This document shows, piece by piece, positions 54,307 to 63,557 of a stretch of DNA of 64,000 nt. The DNA is taken from NCBI GenBank assembly GCA_964636705.1, contig CAZWUJ010000003.1:62001-126000 (forward strand), given 5' to 3'. The notes under the pieces were generated by a model, which saw only the letters and a list, made by a program, of their open reading frames with translations, was not told where the DNA came from and did not search any database. The first letter of the stretch is position 1. Each line of letters opens with the position of its first letter. The position numbers and the translations under genes are program-made. This DNA is from VXRJ01 sp964636705 (GTDB lineage Bacteria > Acidobacteriota > Vicinamibacteria > Vicinamibacterales > UBA8438).

Positions 54307-56151
54307 CTACGGTGCGACCAGACGCGGGACGGCAATCGTCAGCACCCCGCGTGTGCCGGGAAGGGTATTCACGGTGTCCACGACAATCAGGAGGCTGTCA
54401 ATGGCGTTGAGGTCCGGCTGCGCCTCGATGTCCGGGGTTACCGGAGCCAACTGATCGAAGGCGACGGTCACCAGGCGCGGCTCCGGCCCTGCGTAGAACG
54501 AGCCGCGCCAGCGGTCACCCTCGCCTCCCGCCGGACCGCCGCGCCTCAACTGCAGCGAGACCCGCATCGGGCGCGACGCTTCGGCTTCGAAACGCACCGC
54601 CGTCGCGTCAAGGAGTTCCTCTGTCCCGAGAGTATGCACGGCCGCGGCATAGGTCTCCGGATCGGATCCCAACGCGAACGTCATCCGGACCTCCACGCCC
54701 GGCGGGTCCGTGCCCGGCCGGAGAACGTCGGTGACTACGGAAACGTCGGCATTCCTCTGCTCCACCCGCCACTCGCGATCCAGCCGCCTGCCGCTAACCG
54801 GCCCCGACGTGGCGTCCGCCAACTCCCCCGGACCACCTGATTCCCTGGACGTCCCGCTCAGGGAATCGGACCCGTCGGCCGGTGCTCCCCCGACGTAGAT
54901 CGGGTTGCTGACGATCCAGGGGACGGGAGGATTGCCCGGGGCGCCAGGCAGGAACACCTCGACGCGGTACGCGTTCCAGTCGTCCGGGGCCAACGGCGTG
55001 CGGTACGCGAGTGTCGGACCCGCCCCCCCCGTCACCACCGGCTCGCCGTTGCGCCGCAGTGTGAAGGTCGCGTCGTCCGGTCCGGCCACTTGCGCCGTCA
55101 GCGTTACGAAGTCATCGCCCGCGGTCCACTCCCCCATCCGGATCAACCGCCCCCCCGAATCGCGGCCGGCCCACGCGACTCGGGCCGGAGCGGCGATGGC
55201 GTCGACCACGGTATAGACGCGGCCCTCTCGCACCGCCGACAGAATCGCCGTAGCGTCCGGCACCGCCTGTCCGACAAGTGGTCTGTCGAGTTCCACCTGC
55301 ACCGACAGCCCACGGAAAACCGGCTCGTAGCCAGGTAACCGCAAGCCTCCGGCCCCGGCGCCGCCGGGCTCCTCCCCTGCCCCGTTGTACCCGTCGTCAC
55401 TCGATCCTGTCGCCAGGCGCGCGTGGGCATCCACCGCGCCAATGCCGACGACGCGCCGCACGGACGCCATCCGGTCCCAAAGGGACAACGCGGCCACGGG
55501 GCGGTCGAGCATCAAGGCGAGACTCTCGGTGGGGCGAATCCAGTAGCCGAGCAGGACGCGCGAGAGGGACCACCAGCTCTCGTCACGCCAGGCGCTGTCG
55601 CCATTGATCCATTCGACCGCGTCGACCGGCAACGAGGGGTCGGTCCACGCCAGGGCCGGTCTCGGAGACATCGGATGGGCGGCAATGCCAAAGCCGCCCA
55701 GGCGGTGGACGTCCTCGATCACGCCGCGCGCGTCGCCGCCGAGGGGATATGGCGCCGAGTCGAGACCCAGTGCCGCGTAGTGACCTCCGTCGGTGCTGAT
55801 CTCGACGCCGTCGATCATCAGGACCCCCTCGTAGTACTCCGGGGCCGCAATCCCTGTCGCATCGCCATGATCCGTCAGGATCACGAAGTCGAGGCCCGCC
55901 GCCGCGGCGGCGGCGGCGATCTCCGGTACCGTCCCGCTTCCATCCGAGCGACGGCTGTGTACGTGGTACGCGCCGCGCGCGACCCTGAAGAACCCGCTAC
56001 CGGAGCCTTCCCCCGAGGCGGCCTGGAATATCGGCGACGGGTCGAGGACCCGCGCCGCGGGGGGCAGCAGGAGGCCGACGGCGACGCCGGCCGCCGCCGC
56101 AGGGGCGACGATCGTAGTAAGACGCCGGAGCCGCCCTGCTCGCCGTTCCAT
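54307..56151 (-). CDS. Exported PHP-domain metallohydrolase-like protein (CehA/McbA-like)
   Basis: 614 residues. N-terminal hydrophobic anchor (about 12-35), then a PHP domain with metal ligands: YHVHSRRSDGSG (HxH), LTDHGD, GVEIST, AAHP and GAVDAHAR. The C-terminal half (about 300-614) is beta-rich and may bind a ligand or surface. PHP proteins are phosphoesterases or hydrolases; CehA/McbA members cleave carbamate esters. Substrate unknown. Lies upstream of nothing obviously related; metK precedes it on the same strand. Confidence 0.78.
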   Translation of the reverse strand: MERRAGRLRRLTTIVAPAAAAGVAVGLLLPPAARVLDPSPIFQAASGEGSGSGFFRVARGAYHVHSRRSDGSGTVPEIAAAAAAAGLDFVILTDHGDATGIAAPEYYEGVLMIDGVEISTDGGHYAALGLDSAPYPLGGDARGVIEDVHRLGGFGIAAHPMSPRPALAWTDPSLPVDAVEWINGDSAWRDESWWSLSRVLLGYWIRPTESLALMLDRPVAALSLWDRMASVRRVVGIGAVDAHARLATGSSDDGYNGAGEEPGGAGAGGLRLPGYEPVFRGLSVQVELDRPLVGQAVPDATAILSAVREGRVYTVVDAIAAPARVAWAGRDSGGRLIRMGEWTAGDDFVTLTAQVAGPDDATFTLRRNGEPVVTGGAGPTLAYRTPLAPDDWNAYRVEVFLPGAPGNPPVPWIVSNPIYVGGAPADGSDSLSGTSRESGGPGELADATSGPVSGRRLDREWRVEQRNADVSVVTDVLRPGTDPPGVEVRMTFALGSDPETYAAAVHTLGTEELLDATAVRFEAEASRPMRVSLQLRRGGPAGGEGDRWRGSFYAGPEPRLVTVAFDQLAPVTPDIEAQPDLNAIDSLLIVVDTVNTLPGTRGVLTIAVPRLVAP

Positions 56152-56221
56152 GCGCGCTGTCCCGGAACGCTGCTCCTATCGGCGGTTACGCGCTGCGGCG
56201 CGGTCGGCGCGGCCGGCGAGT

Positions 56222-57409
56222 TCAGGAGTGGACCGCCGCCGCCTCGTGTTCCGGCGCCCCAGCCGCCGCCCGCAGAGCGTCCGCCTTGTCCGTCCGTTCC
56301 CAGGTGAACTCCGGCTCCGAGCGTCCGAAATGGCCGAACGCCGCGGTTGAACGGTAGATCGGCCTGCGCAGGTCAAGGGTGTCGATGATCTCCCGCGGTC
56401 TCAGCGCGAAGTGCTGCTGCACGAGCTCCCCAAGCTGTTCGTCGGTCATGCCGGTGGCGCCGGTGCCGAACGTTTCGACAAGAACCGAAACCGGATCGGC
56501 GACCCCGATCGCGTAGGCCAGTTGCACCTGCACCCGGTCCGCGAGGCCCGCCGCAACGCAGTTCTTCGCAATATAGCGGGACATGTAGGCAGCGGATCGG
56601 TCGACTTTCGTCGGGTCCTTCCCCGAGAAGGCCCCGCCCCCGTGGGGAGCCATGCCGCCGTAGGTGTCGACGATGATCTTGCGTCCCGTCAGGCCACAGT
56701 CACCGTGCGGTCCGCCGGTGACGAAACGGCCGGTTGGATTCACGTGAATGATCGTCCGGTCGTCGAGCAGGTGTGCCGGCAATGTCGAACGGACCACTAC
56801 CTCCTCTATCTCGGCGCGCAACTGCTCGGTCGAGACCTTGTCGCCGTGCTGGCTCGATACCACGACAGTATGGACCCGCTGCGGCTCATCACCGTCGTAC
56901 TCGACGGTGACCTGAGACTTCCCGTCAGGCCGGAGATACTCGAGCACGCCATCGCGTCGCGCCGTGGACAAAGCCCTCACCAGACGATGGGACAAGGCGA
57001 TCGGGAGCGGCATCCGCTCCGGTGTCTCGTTGCAGGCATAGCCGAACATCAAACCCTGATCGCCCGCCCCGCCCGGGTCGACCCCCATCGCAATGTCGGG
57101 CGACTGGCTGTGCAGCCCCACCTGCACCCGGCACGTATTGGCGTCAAAACCGAACGCCGCATCGGTGTAGCCGACATCGCGCACCGCGTCACGCGCAACC
57201 GCCTCGTAGTCGACGTCGGCGCTGGTGGTGATCTCGCCCGCCAGGACGATCAGGTCGGTCGTCAGAAGCGATTCGCAGGCGACGCGCCCATTGGGGTCGC
57301 GGGCAAAGATGGCGTCGAGGACGCCGTCCGAGACCTGATCGGCGATCTTGTCGGGATGTCCTTCGGTGACCGACTCGGAGGTGAACAGATAGTGGCCGGT
57401 TCGGTGCAT
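56222..57409 (-). CDS. metK: S-adenosylmethionine synthase
   Basis: ATP + methionine to SAM. 395 residues. ESVTEGHPDKIADQ at the start, GAGDQGLMFGYAC in the middle, and GGGAFSGKDPTKVDRSAAY as the second signature. A clear GAGGAG lies 11 nt before the ATG. The 99-bp upstream gap has a GC-rich inverted segment, but I cannot match it to a SAM or SAH riboswitch. Confidence 0.98.
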   Translation of the reverse strand: MHRTGHYLFTSESVTEGHPDKIADQVSDGVLDAIFARDPNGRVACESLLTTDLIVLAGEITTSADVDYEAVARDAVRDVGYTDAAFGFDANTCRVQVGLHSQSPDIAMGVDPGGAGDQGLMFGYACNETPERMPLPIALSHRLVRALSTARRDGVLEYLRPDGKSQVTVEYDGDEPQRVHTVVVSSQHGDKVSTEQLRAEIEEVVVRSTLPAHLLDDRTIIHVNPTGRFVTGGPHGDCGLTGRKIIVDTYGGMAPHGGGAFSGKDPTKVDRSAAYMSRYIAKNCVAAGLADRVQVQLAYAIGVADPVSVLVETFGTGATGMTDEQLGELVQQHFALRPREIIDTLDLRRPIYRSTAAFGHFGRSEPEFTWERTDKADALRAAAGAPEHEAAAVHS

Positions 57410-57508
57410 GGATCGTAATTCTCCTCAGTCGCGCGGGCCGCGGCGGGCAAGTCGCCCTAACGCCAACCGCGCAGGTTACAGCCTTTGGCGCGGCCCGGTC
57501 AACGCGGG

Positions 57509-58432
57509 TCACGCGCGGGGGTGAAACGTCTCGTACACCGCCTTGAGCCTTGCGTCCAGAACATGGGTGTAGATCTGTGTCGTCGACAGATCGGCGTGGC
57601 CAAGCAGCGTCTGGATCGATCGGAGATCCGCGCCCCGCTCCAGAAGATGTGTCGCGAACGAATGACGCAGCACATGCGGACTCAGGTCCCGCGGCAATCC
57701 TGCCCGTCGGCCGTACTGCTTGAGTTTCTTCCAGAAACCAACCCGGCTCAGCCTCCCGCCTCCCCGCGCGTTGACGAAGAGCCAGGGCGATGTCCTCCCC
57801 TTCAGCAGTATGGGTCGGGCCTCGTTCAGGTAGCGCGTCACCCACTCGACCGCGGGTGCTCCCATCGGCACCAACCGCTCCTTGTTGCCCTTGCCAAGGC
57901 AGGTGAGATACCCGTGCTGCAGACTCAGATCGCCGGGACGAAGCGAGATCAGTTCAGAAACGCGGAGGCCCGTCGCGTACAGGAGCTCGATCAGGGCACG
58001 GTCGCGCAGGCCGGCCGCCGAACTGGTGTCGGGCTCGGAAATCAGCGTATCGATGGCCTGCGTGGAGAGAGCGGACGGCAGCGCCGGCCACGAGCGCGGC
58101 GCGCGCAGATCCTCAGCGGGATTCTCGTTAATCCGGCCGTCGGCCACAAGGAAGCGGTAGAAGCCGCGGATGGTCGCAACCGCTCGCGCAACCGAGCGGG
58201 GCGCCAGGCCGTCCGTCATTCGCTCGCGAACGAACGCCTCGAGATCCTGCCGGCGAAACTGTTCGAGTCCCTTGCCGCGGCGATTGGCGTGCGCCGTGAG
58301 GGCCGCCAGATCCCGGCGATAGCTCGCAAGGGTATGCGGCGACAGCCGGCGGACGCCCTTCAGGTCGTCGAGCCAGGCTTCCACCAACTCCCGGGCGCGG
58401 TCGGCGCGAAGCCGCCGTTGTATACTGGGCAT
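57509..58432 (-). CDS. xerD: Tyrosine recombinase XerD
   Basis: Site-specific recombinase that resolves chromosome dimers at dif with XerC. 307 residues from ATG 58432; TTG 58438 is an alternative. N-terminal SAM-like core-binding domain, then catalytic residues: Arg in TGLRVSEL, Lys in GKGNKERLVP, HxxR in HVLRHSFATHLL, His in LLGHADLSTTQ and the nucleophile Tyr in IYTHV. No XerC in the window; with only one copy visible it could be a single-protein XerS/H-like system, but length and motifs fit XerD. Confidence 0.92.
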   Translation of the reverse strand: MPSIQRRLRADRARELVEAWLDDLKGVRRLSPHTLASYRRDLAALTAHANRRGKGLEQFRRQDLEAFVRERMTDGLAPRSVARAVATIRGFYRFLVADGRINENPAEDLRAPRSWPALPSALSTQAIDTLISEPDTSSAAGLRDRALIELLYATGLRVSELISLRPGDLSLQHGYLTCLGKGNKERLVPMGAPAVEWVTRYLNEARPILLKGRTSPWLFVNARGGGRLSRVGFWKKLKQYGRRAGLPRDLSPHVLRHSFATHLLERGADLRSIQTLLGHADLSTTQIYTHVLDARLKAVYETFHPRA

Positions 58433-58476
58433 AGTCAAACGAGTTGGTTCGCATCACTCTACAGGGGTCCCTACAG

Positions 58477-59709
58477 ATGGCTCAACAGTTGGTACGGGTT
58501 GTCGCCATCGGCCTTGCGCTTGGTTTGCCGCTGGCCGGCTGCGCCACCCGAAACGCTTCCGTTCTGCCCGTCTCGGCCGAACCGGCCGACTTCCCGACTC
58601 AACTCGCAGAGTATGTCAAGGCGCAGACGGCGCTGGCCGCCGACGACCTCGACGGCGCCCAGACCGCCCTGGCCGGACTGATTGCGATTGCCGATCCGAC
58701 CATCCGGCCTCTGGCGGAAGTGGCGGCCGGCGCGGACGATATCGCGACCATGCGGAGCGACTTCAAGCCGCTTTCGGAGTTCCTGGCCGCGATGGAATTG
58801 CCAGAAGGCTATGCGCGTGCCTACTGCCCGATGTATGACGGCGGATCGAACTGGGTGCAGATGGACGGCCCGGTCCGAAATCCGTACTACGGGTCGGAGA
58901 TGCTCACCTGCGGCGTGGTCGATGCCGCCCCCGGCGCGCACATGGACCACAGCCCGCAGCACGGCGGGCGGGTCTTCATGGCGCCCGACAGCTTCCACCA
59001 CATCGAGGGAGCCTACCCGGAGGCGGGCGTCTTCCGGCTCTACGCAACGGACAACTACCGCGAGCCGGTCGACGTCACCTTCTGGATGGGGCGCATCGTT
59101 CTGGAGGAGGAGTACGACGCGGAGAGCGACGAGTTCGTGGAGGTCCGGTCCGCCGTCCTGCTGCCCTCGCCCGATGGCGCCTACCTCGAGGCGGAAGTGG
59201 GAGATCTCCCCTTCCCCGCCGAGATGATTGCCAAGATTCGAATCGTCGAGGACTTTCCCGAGGACCGGTTCGACTTCATCTTCACCGAGTTCTCCTCCAC
59301 CGAACCCGCCGTCGTCGACGCATCGCCAGCGGCCACGGTGCCCGACACCCTGCCCCTCGCCGAGCGCATCCGCCCGCGCATCCCGGAATTGACAAGCGAC
59401 ATCGTGCAGGGAATCAGCGCGAGGAACCGTGAGATTGCCGATCTGGTGCTAACCGGCGGCTTTACGGAGATCTTCATTCCGGCCCTGCAGTCGAAGGAGT
59501 TGGCGCTCGCGCTGCACGACCGGGCAGAGGATCTGCCGGCCGAGGATCGCAACATGGTGCGGATCGCGGTTCGAAGCCTCGTCCGCGCCGCGTGGCTACT
59601 CGATTGGTACGGCGATCTCGGCAACAAGCAGCAGGTGAGCGACGCTCACGACGTTTTCGACGAAGCGGTCGATCTCATCAACGAGATCTATGAAGGCGTG
59701 GAACCATGA
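58477..59709 (+). CDS. Lipoprotein with DUF3347-like metal-binding region
   Basis: 410 residues from ATG 58477. Lipobox LAGC with acylated C22. A helical DUF3347-like region ends in YCPMYDGGSNWVQ, NPYYGSEMLTCG, the Cys/Met pattern of that family. Next come HMDHSPQHGG and a beta domain (FRLYATDNYREPVDVTFWMG). A C-terminal helical part follows (about 300-410). Together these suggest a periplasmic copper or other soft-metal binding lipoprotein. Its stop overlaps the next gene (ATGA), so the two probably act together. Function is inferred from motifs only. Confidence 0.7.
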   Translation: MAQQLVRVVAIGLALGLPLAGCATRNASVLPVSAEPADFPTQLAEYVKAQTALAADDLDGAQTALAGLIAIADPTIRPLAEVAAGADDIATMRSDFKPLSEFLAAMELPEGYARAYCPMYDGGSNWVQMDGPVRNPYYGSEMLTCGVVDAAPGAHMDHSPQHGGRVFMAPDSFHHIEGAYPEAGVFRLYATDNYREPVDVTFWMGRIVLEEEYDAESDEFVEVRSAVLLPSPDGAYLEAEVGDLPFPAEMIAKIRIVEDFPEDRFDFIFTEFSSTEPAVVDASPAATVPDTLPLAERIRPRIPELTSDIVQGISARNREIADLVLTGGFTEIFIPALQSKELALALHDRAEDLPAEDRNMVRIAVRSLVRAAWLLDWYGDLGNKQQVSDAHDVFDEAVDLINEIYEGVEP

Positions 59710-60974
59710 CATCAAGGCATCAGACGCACCGTTCAACGATCGTGCGGATGGCGGCTGGCGCGTTGCTCGCGCTGGTGATCGTGCTGACCGGAAGCCTACC
59801 AACGGAAACGCACACGCCGATCGCCTCCCGCTGGAACTACAACGAACATCTCTTCCCGATCTTTCGCGACAACTGCGGCGCCTGCCACCGGGACGGCGGC
59901 ATCGCACCGATGTCGCTCGTTACCTACAACGAAGCCTTCCCGTGGGCGCAGTCGATCCGTGAGGAAGTCCTCGGTCTCAGAATGCCGCCCTGGAAGGCGG
60001 AGGATGGCTTCGGTGACTTCCGCAACGGTCATGCCCTTTCCGCCATGGAGATGGACATGATCCTCGAGTGGTCCAGCGGCGGCTATCCGCAGGGGCCTCG
60101 CAACATGGAGCTCGAATCGGTTACTACCCCCGCTGAATGGCCGTTCGGCGCACCGGATCTGGAACTCGAGATGCCGGAGCCGTTCACGGTCGACACGGGA
60201 ACCAGCGAGACGGTCCGCTACTTCGTCCTGCCCACCGGCGGTGACTCCGACCGCCTCATCGCCGGCGCCGATGTGATGCCGGGGGCCGCCGCGATCGTCC
60301 GTGACGTGGCGATCTATGTCGATCCGTCGGGTGCGGCCCGCACCCTCGACGACGCCGATCCCGAGCCCGGCTTTGGCGAACCCGACGGCGCGGACTTCCC
60401 CACCTCCGCGCCGGTGGCGCTCTGGTCGCCCGGACGACCAAGTGTTGTCCTGGAAGACACTGCGCACCCGCTGCCAGCGGGGTCCGATGTCGTCGTGCGG
60501 GTTCACTACAAGAAGACCTGGATCACCGAGGGACAGGAGTTTACGGACCAGAGCAGCTTCGGCCTCTACTTCGCGGAAGGCAACGCCGCAGCGATTGAAT
60601 CGATGCTTCTCGCCTCGCCGGCCGGTGAGACGGGGCAAACGATCACGTTCAGCCACGCAATCGACGGTGACCTGCAGGTGCTCGCCATCTTGCCCGAGAT
60701 CGCGATCGAGGCGAAGGATGTGCAGGTCGTGGCGGTAACGCCCGATGGATCGCGCGTGCCAATGCTCTTTCTGCGTGAGCCCGACACCGACTGGCCCACC
60801 CGGTACTGGTTCGATGCGCCGATCGCGCTACCGGGGGGAACGGCCATCGAGGTGGAGGCGATAGTTCACCCAGGCGCAGACCATACGTCGGGACGCTCGC
60901 TGTTCGGTGCGGACACCGCGGCGCCGATCCGCCTGATGATGGACTATGCGAGCGGCTCCACAGTCGCGAACTGA
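59706..60974 (+). CDS. Cytochrome c fused to copper-monooxygenase-like fold with missing copper ligands
   Basis: 422 residues. Signal anchor (about 12-30); one c-type haem site CGACH (C57, C60, H61) followed by GGIAPMSL and MPPWKAEDGFG, as in haem-linked copper type II ascorbate-dependent monooxygenase proteins. The C-terminal part follows that fold (DWPTRYWF..PIALPGG). However, the usual His pair after the PGN segment is VRDVAIY, and the usual PHAHY copper motif reads PEIAIEA. Only VRVHYK keeps a His. So it is probably a haem protein with a non-catalytic or altered second domain. Coupled to the upstream lipoprotein. Confidence 0.72.
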   Translation: MTSRHQTHRSTIVRMAAGALLALVIVLTGSLPTETHTPIASRWNYNEHLFPIFRDNCGACHRDGGIAPMSLVTYNEAFPWAQSIREEVLGLRMPPWKAEDGFGDFRNGHALSAMEMDMILEWSSGGYPQGPRNMELESVTTPAEWPFGAPDLELEMPEPFTVDTGTSETVRYFVLPTGGDSDRLIAGADVMPGAAAIVRDVAIYVDPSGAARTLDDADPEPGFGEPDGADFPTSAPVALWSPGRPSVVLEDTAHPLPAGSDVVVRVHYKKTWITEGQEFTDQSSFGLYFAEGNAAAIESMLLASPAGETGQTITFSHAIDGDLQVLAILPEIAIEAKDVQVVAVTPDGSRVPMLFLREPDTDWPTRYWFDAPIALPGGTAIEVEAIVHPGADHTSGRSLFGADTAAPIRLMMDYASGSTVAN

Positions 60975-61048
60975 CTCCCCGCGTGCGCCGGCGCCAGGGT
61001 CGAGGTGACTGCCCCGGTCACGGGTCGCGCGCTCGATCCAGCGTTCCC

Positions 61049-62443
61049 ATGACGCGACCGATGGCGCTCGCTGCGACCCTCTGCATGGTCGCGTGCGCCG
61101 AACGCGCCGTACCCTCACCACCCGCCACGCTATCACTCGCCGTCGTCGACGCAACGGTCTGGACCGGCGATCCTGATCGCCCCCTGGTCGAGGCTATAGG
61201 CGTAGTAGACGACCGGATAGCGGCGCTGGGTTCGAGTCAAGCGATCCGTACGCTGGCTACCGACGGCGTCATCATCGACGCGAACGGAGCCACCGTCGTG
61301 CCCGGATTCATAGATGCCCACGTCCACATGCTTGACGCCGGCCATCGGCTCCTGGCAAACACCACGACCGATGACCTGCTGTTGGACCACGACTTCTGGC
61401 CGGTAGCACCCGAACCGCCGCCCGCGCACACGCCGTCCGAGGACGACGCCGCATTGGACGCCGCTTTGGCACATCTGGTGAAACGGGGCGTCACTTCAGT
61501 CCATCACATGGGAAGCTGGAGTGACCTCGAGGCATTCGAGCGCGCCCGTGACACCGGTCGCCTCACGGCGCGCGTGTACGCCGCGGTGCCACTAGCCACA
61601 TGGCGGCGGCTGCGGGACGCAATCGCCAATGGCCGTTTCGGTGGAGACGACGGCCGGGGAGATGACTGGCTCCGTGTCGGTGCGGTGAAGGGGGTCGTGG
61701 ATGGCACGGTCGAAACCGGTACCGCGGCGGTCGATCTCCCCTACCCCGATACCGCCGACGATCGCGGATTGATGCTGTACGACCTCGATCGACTGACCGC
61801 CCAGGTCGATTCGGCCGACGCGGCGGAGCTACAGGTAGCGCTCCACGCGGTCGGTAGCCGGGCCAACCACCTGGCACTCGACGCCTATGAACGCGTAATC
61901 ACCGCCAACGGCCCGCGCGACCGCCGGTTTCGTATCGAACACGCGCAACATCTCCGGCCGGACGACATCGCGCGTTTCGCAGAGCTCGACGTGATCGCCA
62001 GCATGCAACCCGCCGAGATAGGCGATGTCGGCCCGCGGTTTGAAAGCATGCTGGGCGCCCGCACGCTGGCCGAACCGTTCCCCGTCCGCTCCCTTCTTGA
62101 CGCCGGCGCCATGGTGGCGTTCGGAACGAACTGGGGATTCGCACCGGCCGGTCCCGTTCTCGGCCTGTACGGAGCCGTGACGAGACGATCGCTGGAAGCG
62201 CTCTATCGACCAGGCTGGACTCCGGCCGAGCGGATCACAATCGCCCGGGCGCTCGACGCCTACACCATCGCGGGCGCCTACGCCTCGTTCGAAGACAACG
62301 TCAAGGGGCGTCTCGCCATCGGGCAATTGGCAGACTTCGCGCTGCTCGATCTGGCGCTACTCTCCGCGCCGTCGCCGGACCTGCGCACCGCGTCAGTGGT
62401 CGTTACCGTCGCTGGAGGAAGAATCGTCCACGACGCGCGTTGA
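61049..62443 (+). CDS. YtcJ-like amidohydrolase, divergent active site, probable lipoprotein
   Basis: 464 residues from ATG 61049 with a lipoprotein signal (MVAC, C16). Amidohydrolase barrel: HxH in FIDAHVHM, Lys in GAVKGVVDGT, His in LHAVGSRAN, His in RIEHAQHL. The metal-binding Asp normally in GSD near the C-terminus is Asn (FGTNWGF), and the HAIGD aspartate is Ser. The family's inserted region is shortened. Activity is therefore doubtful or altered. 74 bp after the cytochrome gene; convergent with asd (20 bp). Confidence 0.8.
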   Translation: MTRPMALAATLCMVACAERAVPSPPATLSLAVVDATVWTGDPDRPLVEAIGVVDDRIAALGSSQAIRTLATDGVIIDANGATVVPGFIDAHVHMLDAGHRLLANTTTDDLLLDHDFWPVAPEPPPAHTPSEDDAALDAALAHLVKRGVTSVHHMGSWSDLEAFERARDTGRLTARVYAAVPLATWRRLRDAIANGRFGGDDGRGDDWLRVGAVKGVVDGTVETGTAAVDLPYPDTADDRGLMLYDLDRLTAQVDSADAAELQVALHAVGSRANHLALDAYERVITANGPRDRRFRIEHAQHLRPDDIARFAELDVIASMQPAEIGDVGPRFESMLGARTLAEPFPVRSLLDAGAMVAFGTNWGFAPAGPVLGLYGAVTRRSLEALYRPGWTPAERITIARALDAYTIAGAYASFEDNVKGRLAIGQLADFALLDLALLSAPSPDLRTASVVVTVAGGRIVHDAR

Positions 62444-62463
62444 TGCCGCGCTCGGTGCGCGAA

Positions 62464-63510
62464 CTACAGCAGACCGTCAACCTTCATCAACTCCGCGTTC
62501 AGGACCGCCGCGCCGGCCGCGCCGCGGACCGTATTGTGCCCAAGCGCGACGAACTTCCAGTCGAGAACCGGGCAGCGACGGAGGCGGCCGACGGTAACCG
62601 CCATGCCACGCTCGCAGTCGACGTCGAGTCGGGGTTGCGGGCGCTCCGGATCGGCGGTGTAGTGCACCGGGCAAGCTGGCGCGGTCGGCAGGTTTTCCTC
62701 CTGCGGACGTCCGGCAAAGGTGCGGAACGCGTCGACCAGGTCCTGTTCCGACGGCGAGTCCTCGAACTCAACCGAAACCAGCATCAGGTGGCCGTTCAAG
62801 ACGGGCACGCGCGTCGTCGTGGCGCTGACCACCATGGGATGCGGGTGGACCGCGCCACCGTTGAGGGTGCCGAGGATCTTCTGCGTCTCCGTTTCCATCT
62901 TGTCCTCCTCGCCCCGGATGTGCGGGAGGACGTTGCCGGTGATGTCGAGCGACGCGACCCCCGGATAGCCGGCGCCGGAGACCGCCTGTAGCGTGGAGAC
63001 GGTCACCCGCGAGGGATTGAACGGCCGAAGCGGGGCAAGGGCCAGAGTCATGACGATGGTCGAGCAGTTCGGGTTGGTGACGATGCAACCCGGCCATCCC
63101 CGGTCGCGTGCCTGCACATCGAGCAGGGCCAAATGGTCGGCGTTGATCTCCGGAATAAGCAGTGGCACGTCCGTCTGCATCCGGTAGTTCCGCGCGTTGC
63201 TCACCACGGTGTGCCCCGCCTCGGCAAACGCCCGCTCCACGTCTCCCGCCACGGATGAATCAAGGCCCGAGAAGACGAGCGCCGGCGCGTCGCCTGGCTC
63301 GCAGCGGCGCACCGTCATGCCCGCAACGAACTCCGGGCGGGGCGCCGACAGCCGCCATGCCGTGGCGTCCGCGTAGGCCTTGCCGGCCGACCGCTCGCTT
63401 GCGCCGATCCAGGCCACCGCGAACCACGGATGGTCCGCGAGTCCCGCTATGAACTCCTGCCCGACTGTTCCAGTGGCGCCCAATACGCCCACCGGCACCC
63501 GTTCACTCAT
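62464..63510 (-). CDS. asd: Aspartate-semialdehyde dehydrogenase
   Basis: Aspartyl phosphate + NADPH to aspartate semialdehyde, for lysine, threonine and methionine (feeding MetK) and diaminopimelate. 348 residues from ATG 63510 (GGAGG 5 nt upstream). GVLGATGTVGQEF at the N-terminus; catalytic C149 in NPNCSTIV; GAGYPGVASLDI and GEEDKMETETQKI typical of the archaeal/fungal-type branch. 47 bp after the aspartate kinase gene. Confidence 0.96.
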   Translation of the reverse strand: MSERVPVGVLGATGTVGQEFIAGLADHPWFAVAWIGASERSAGKAYADATAWRLSAPRPEFVAGMTVRRCEPGDAPALVFSGLDSSVAGDVERAFAEAGHTVVSNARNYRMQTDVPLLIPEINADHLALLDVQARDRGWPGCIVTNPNCSTIVMTLALAPLRPFNPSRVTVSTLQAVSGAGYPGVASLDITGNVLPHIRGEEDKMETETQKILGTLNGGAVHPHPMVVSATTTRVPVLNGHLMLVSVEFEDSPSEQDLVDAFRTFAGRPQEENLPTAPACPVHYTADPERPQPRLDVDCERGMAVTVGRLRRCPVLDWKFVALGHNTVRGAAGAAVLNAELMKVDGLL

Positions 63511-63557
63511 CTCGCCTCCGTCCTTCCACCGAAGTCGCCTTCCCTGCCGTGGCCGCC

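Noticed and set aside
57410..57508. Possible SAM or SAH riboswitch before metK
   Set aside because: The leader is GC-rich with inverted segments, but no known aptamer core could be matched.
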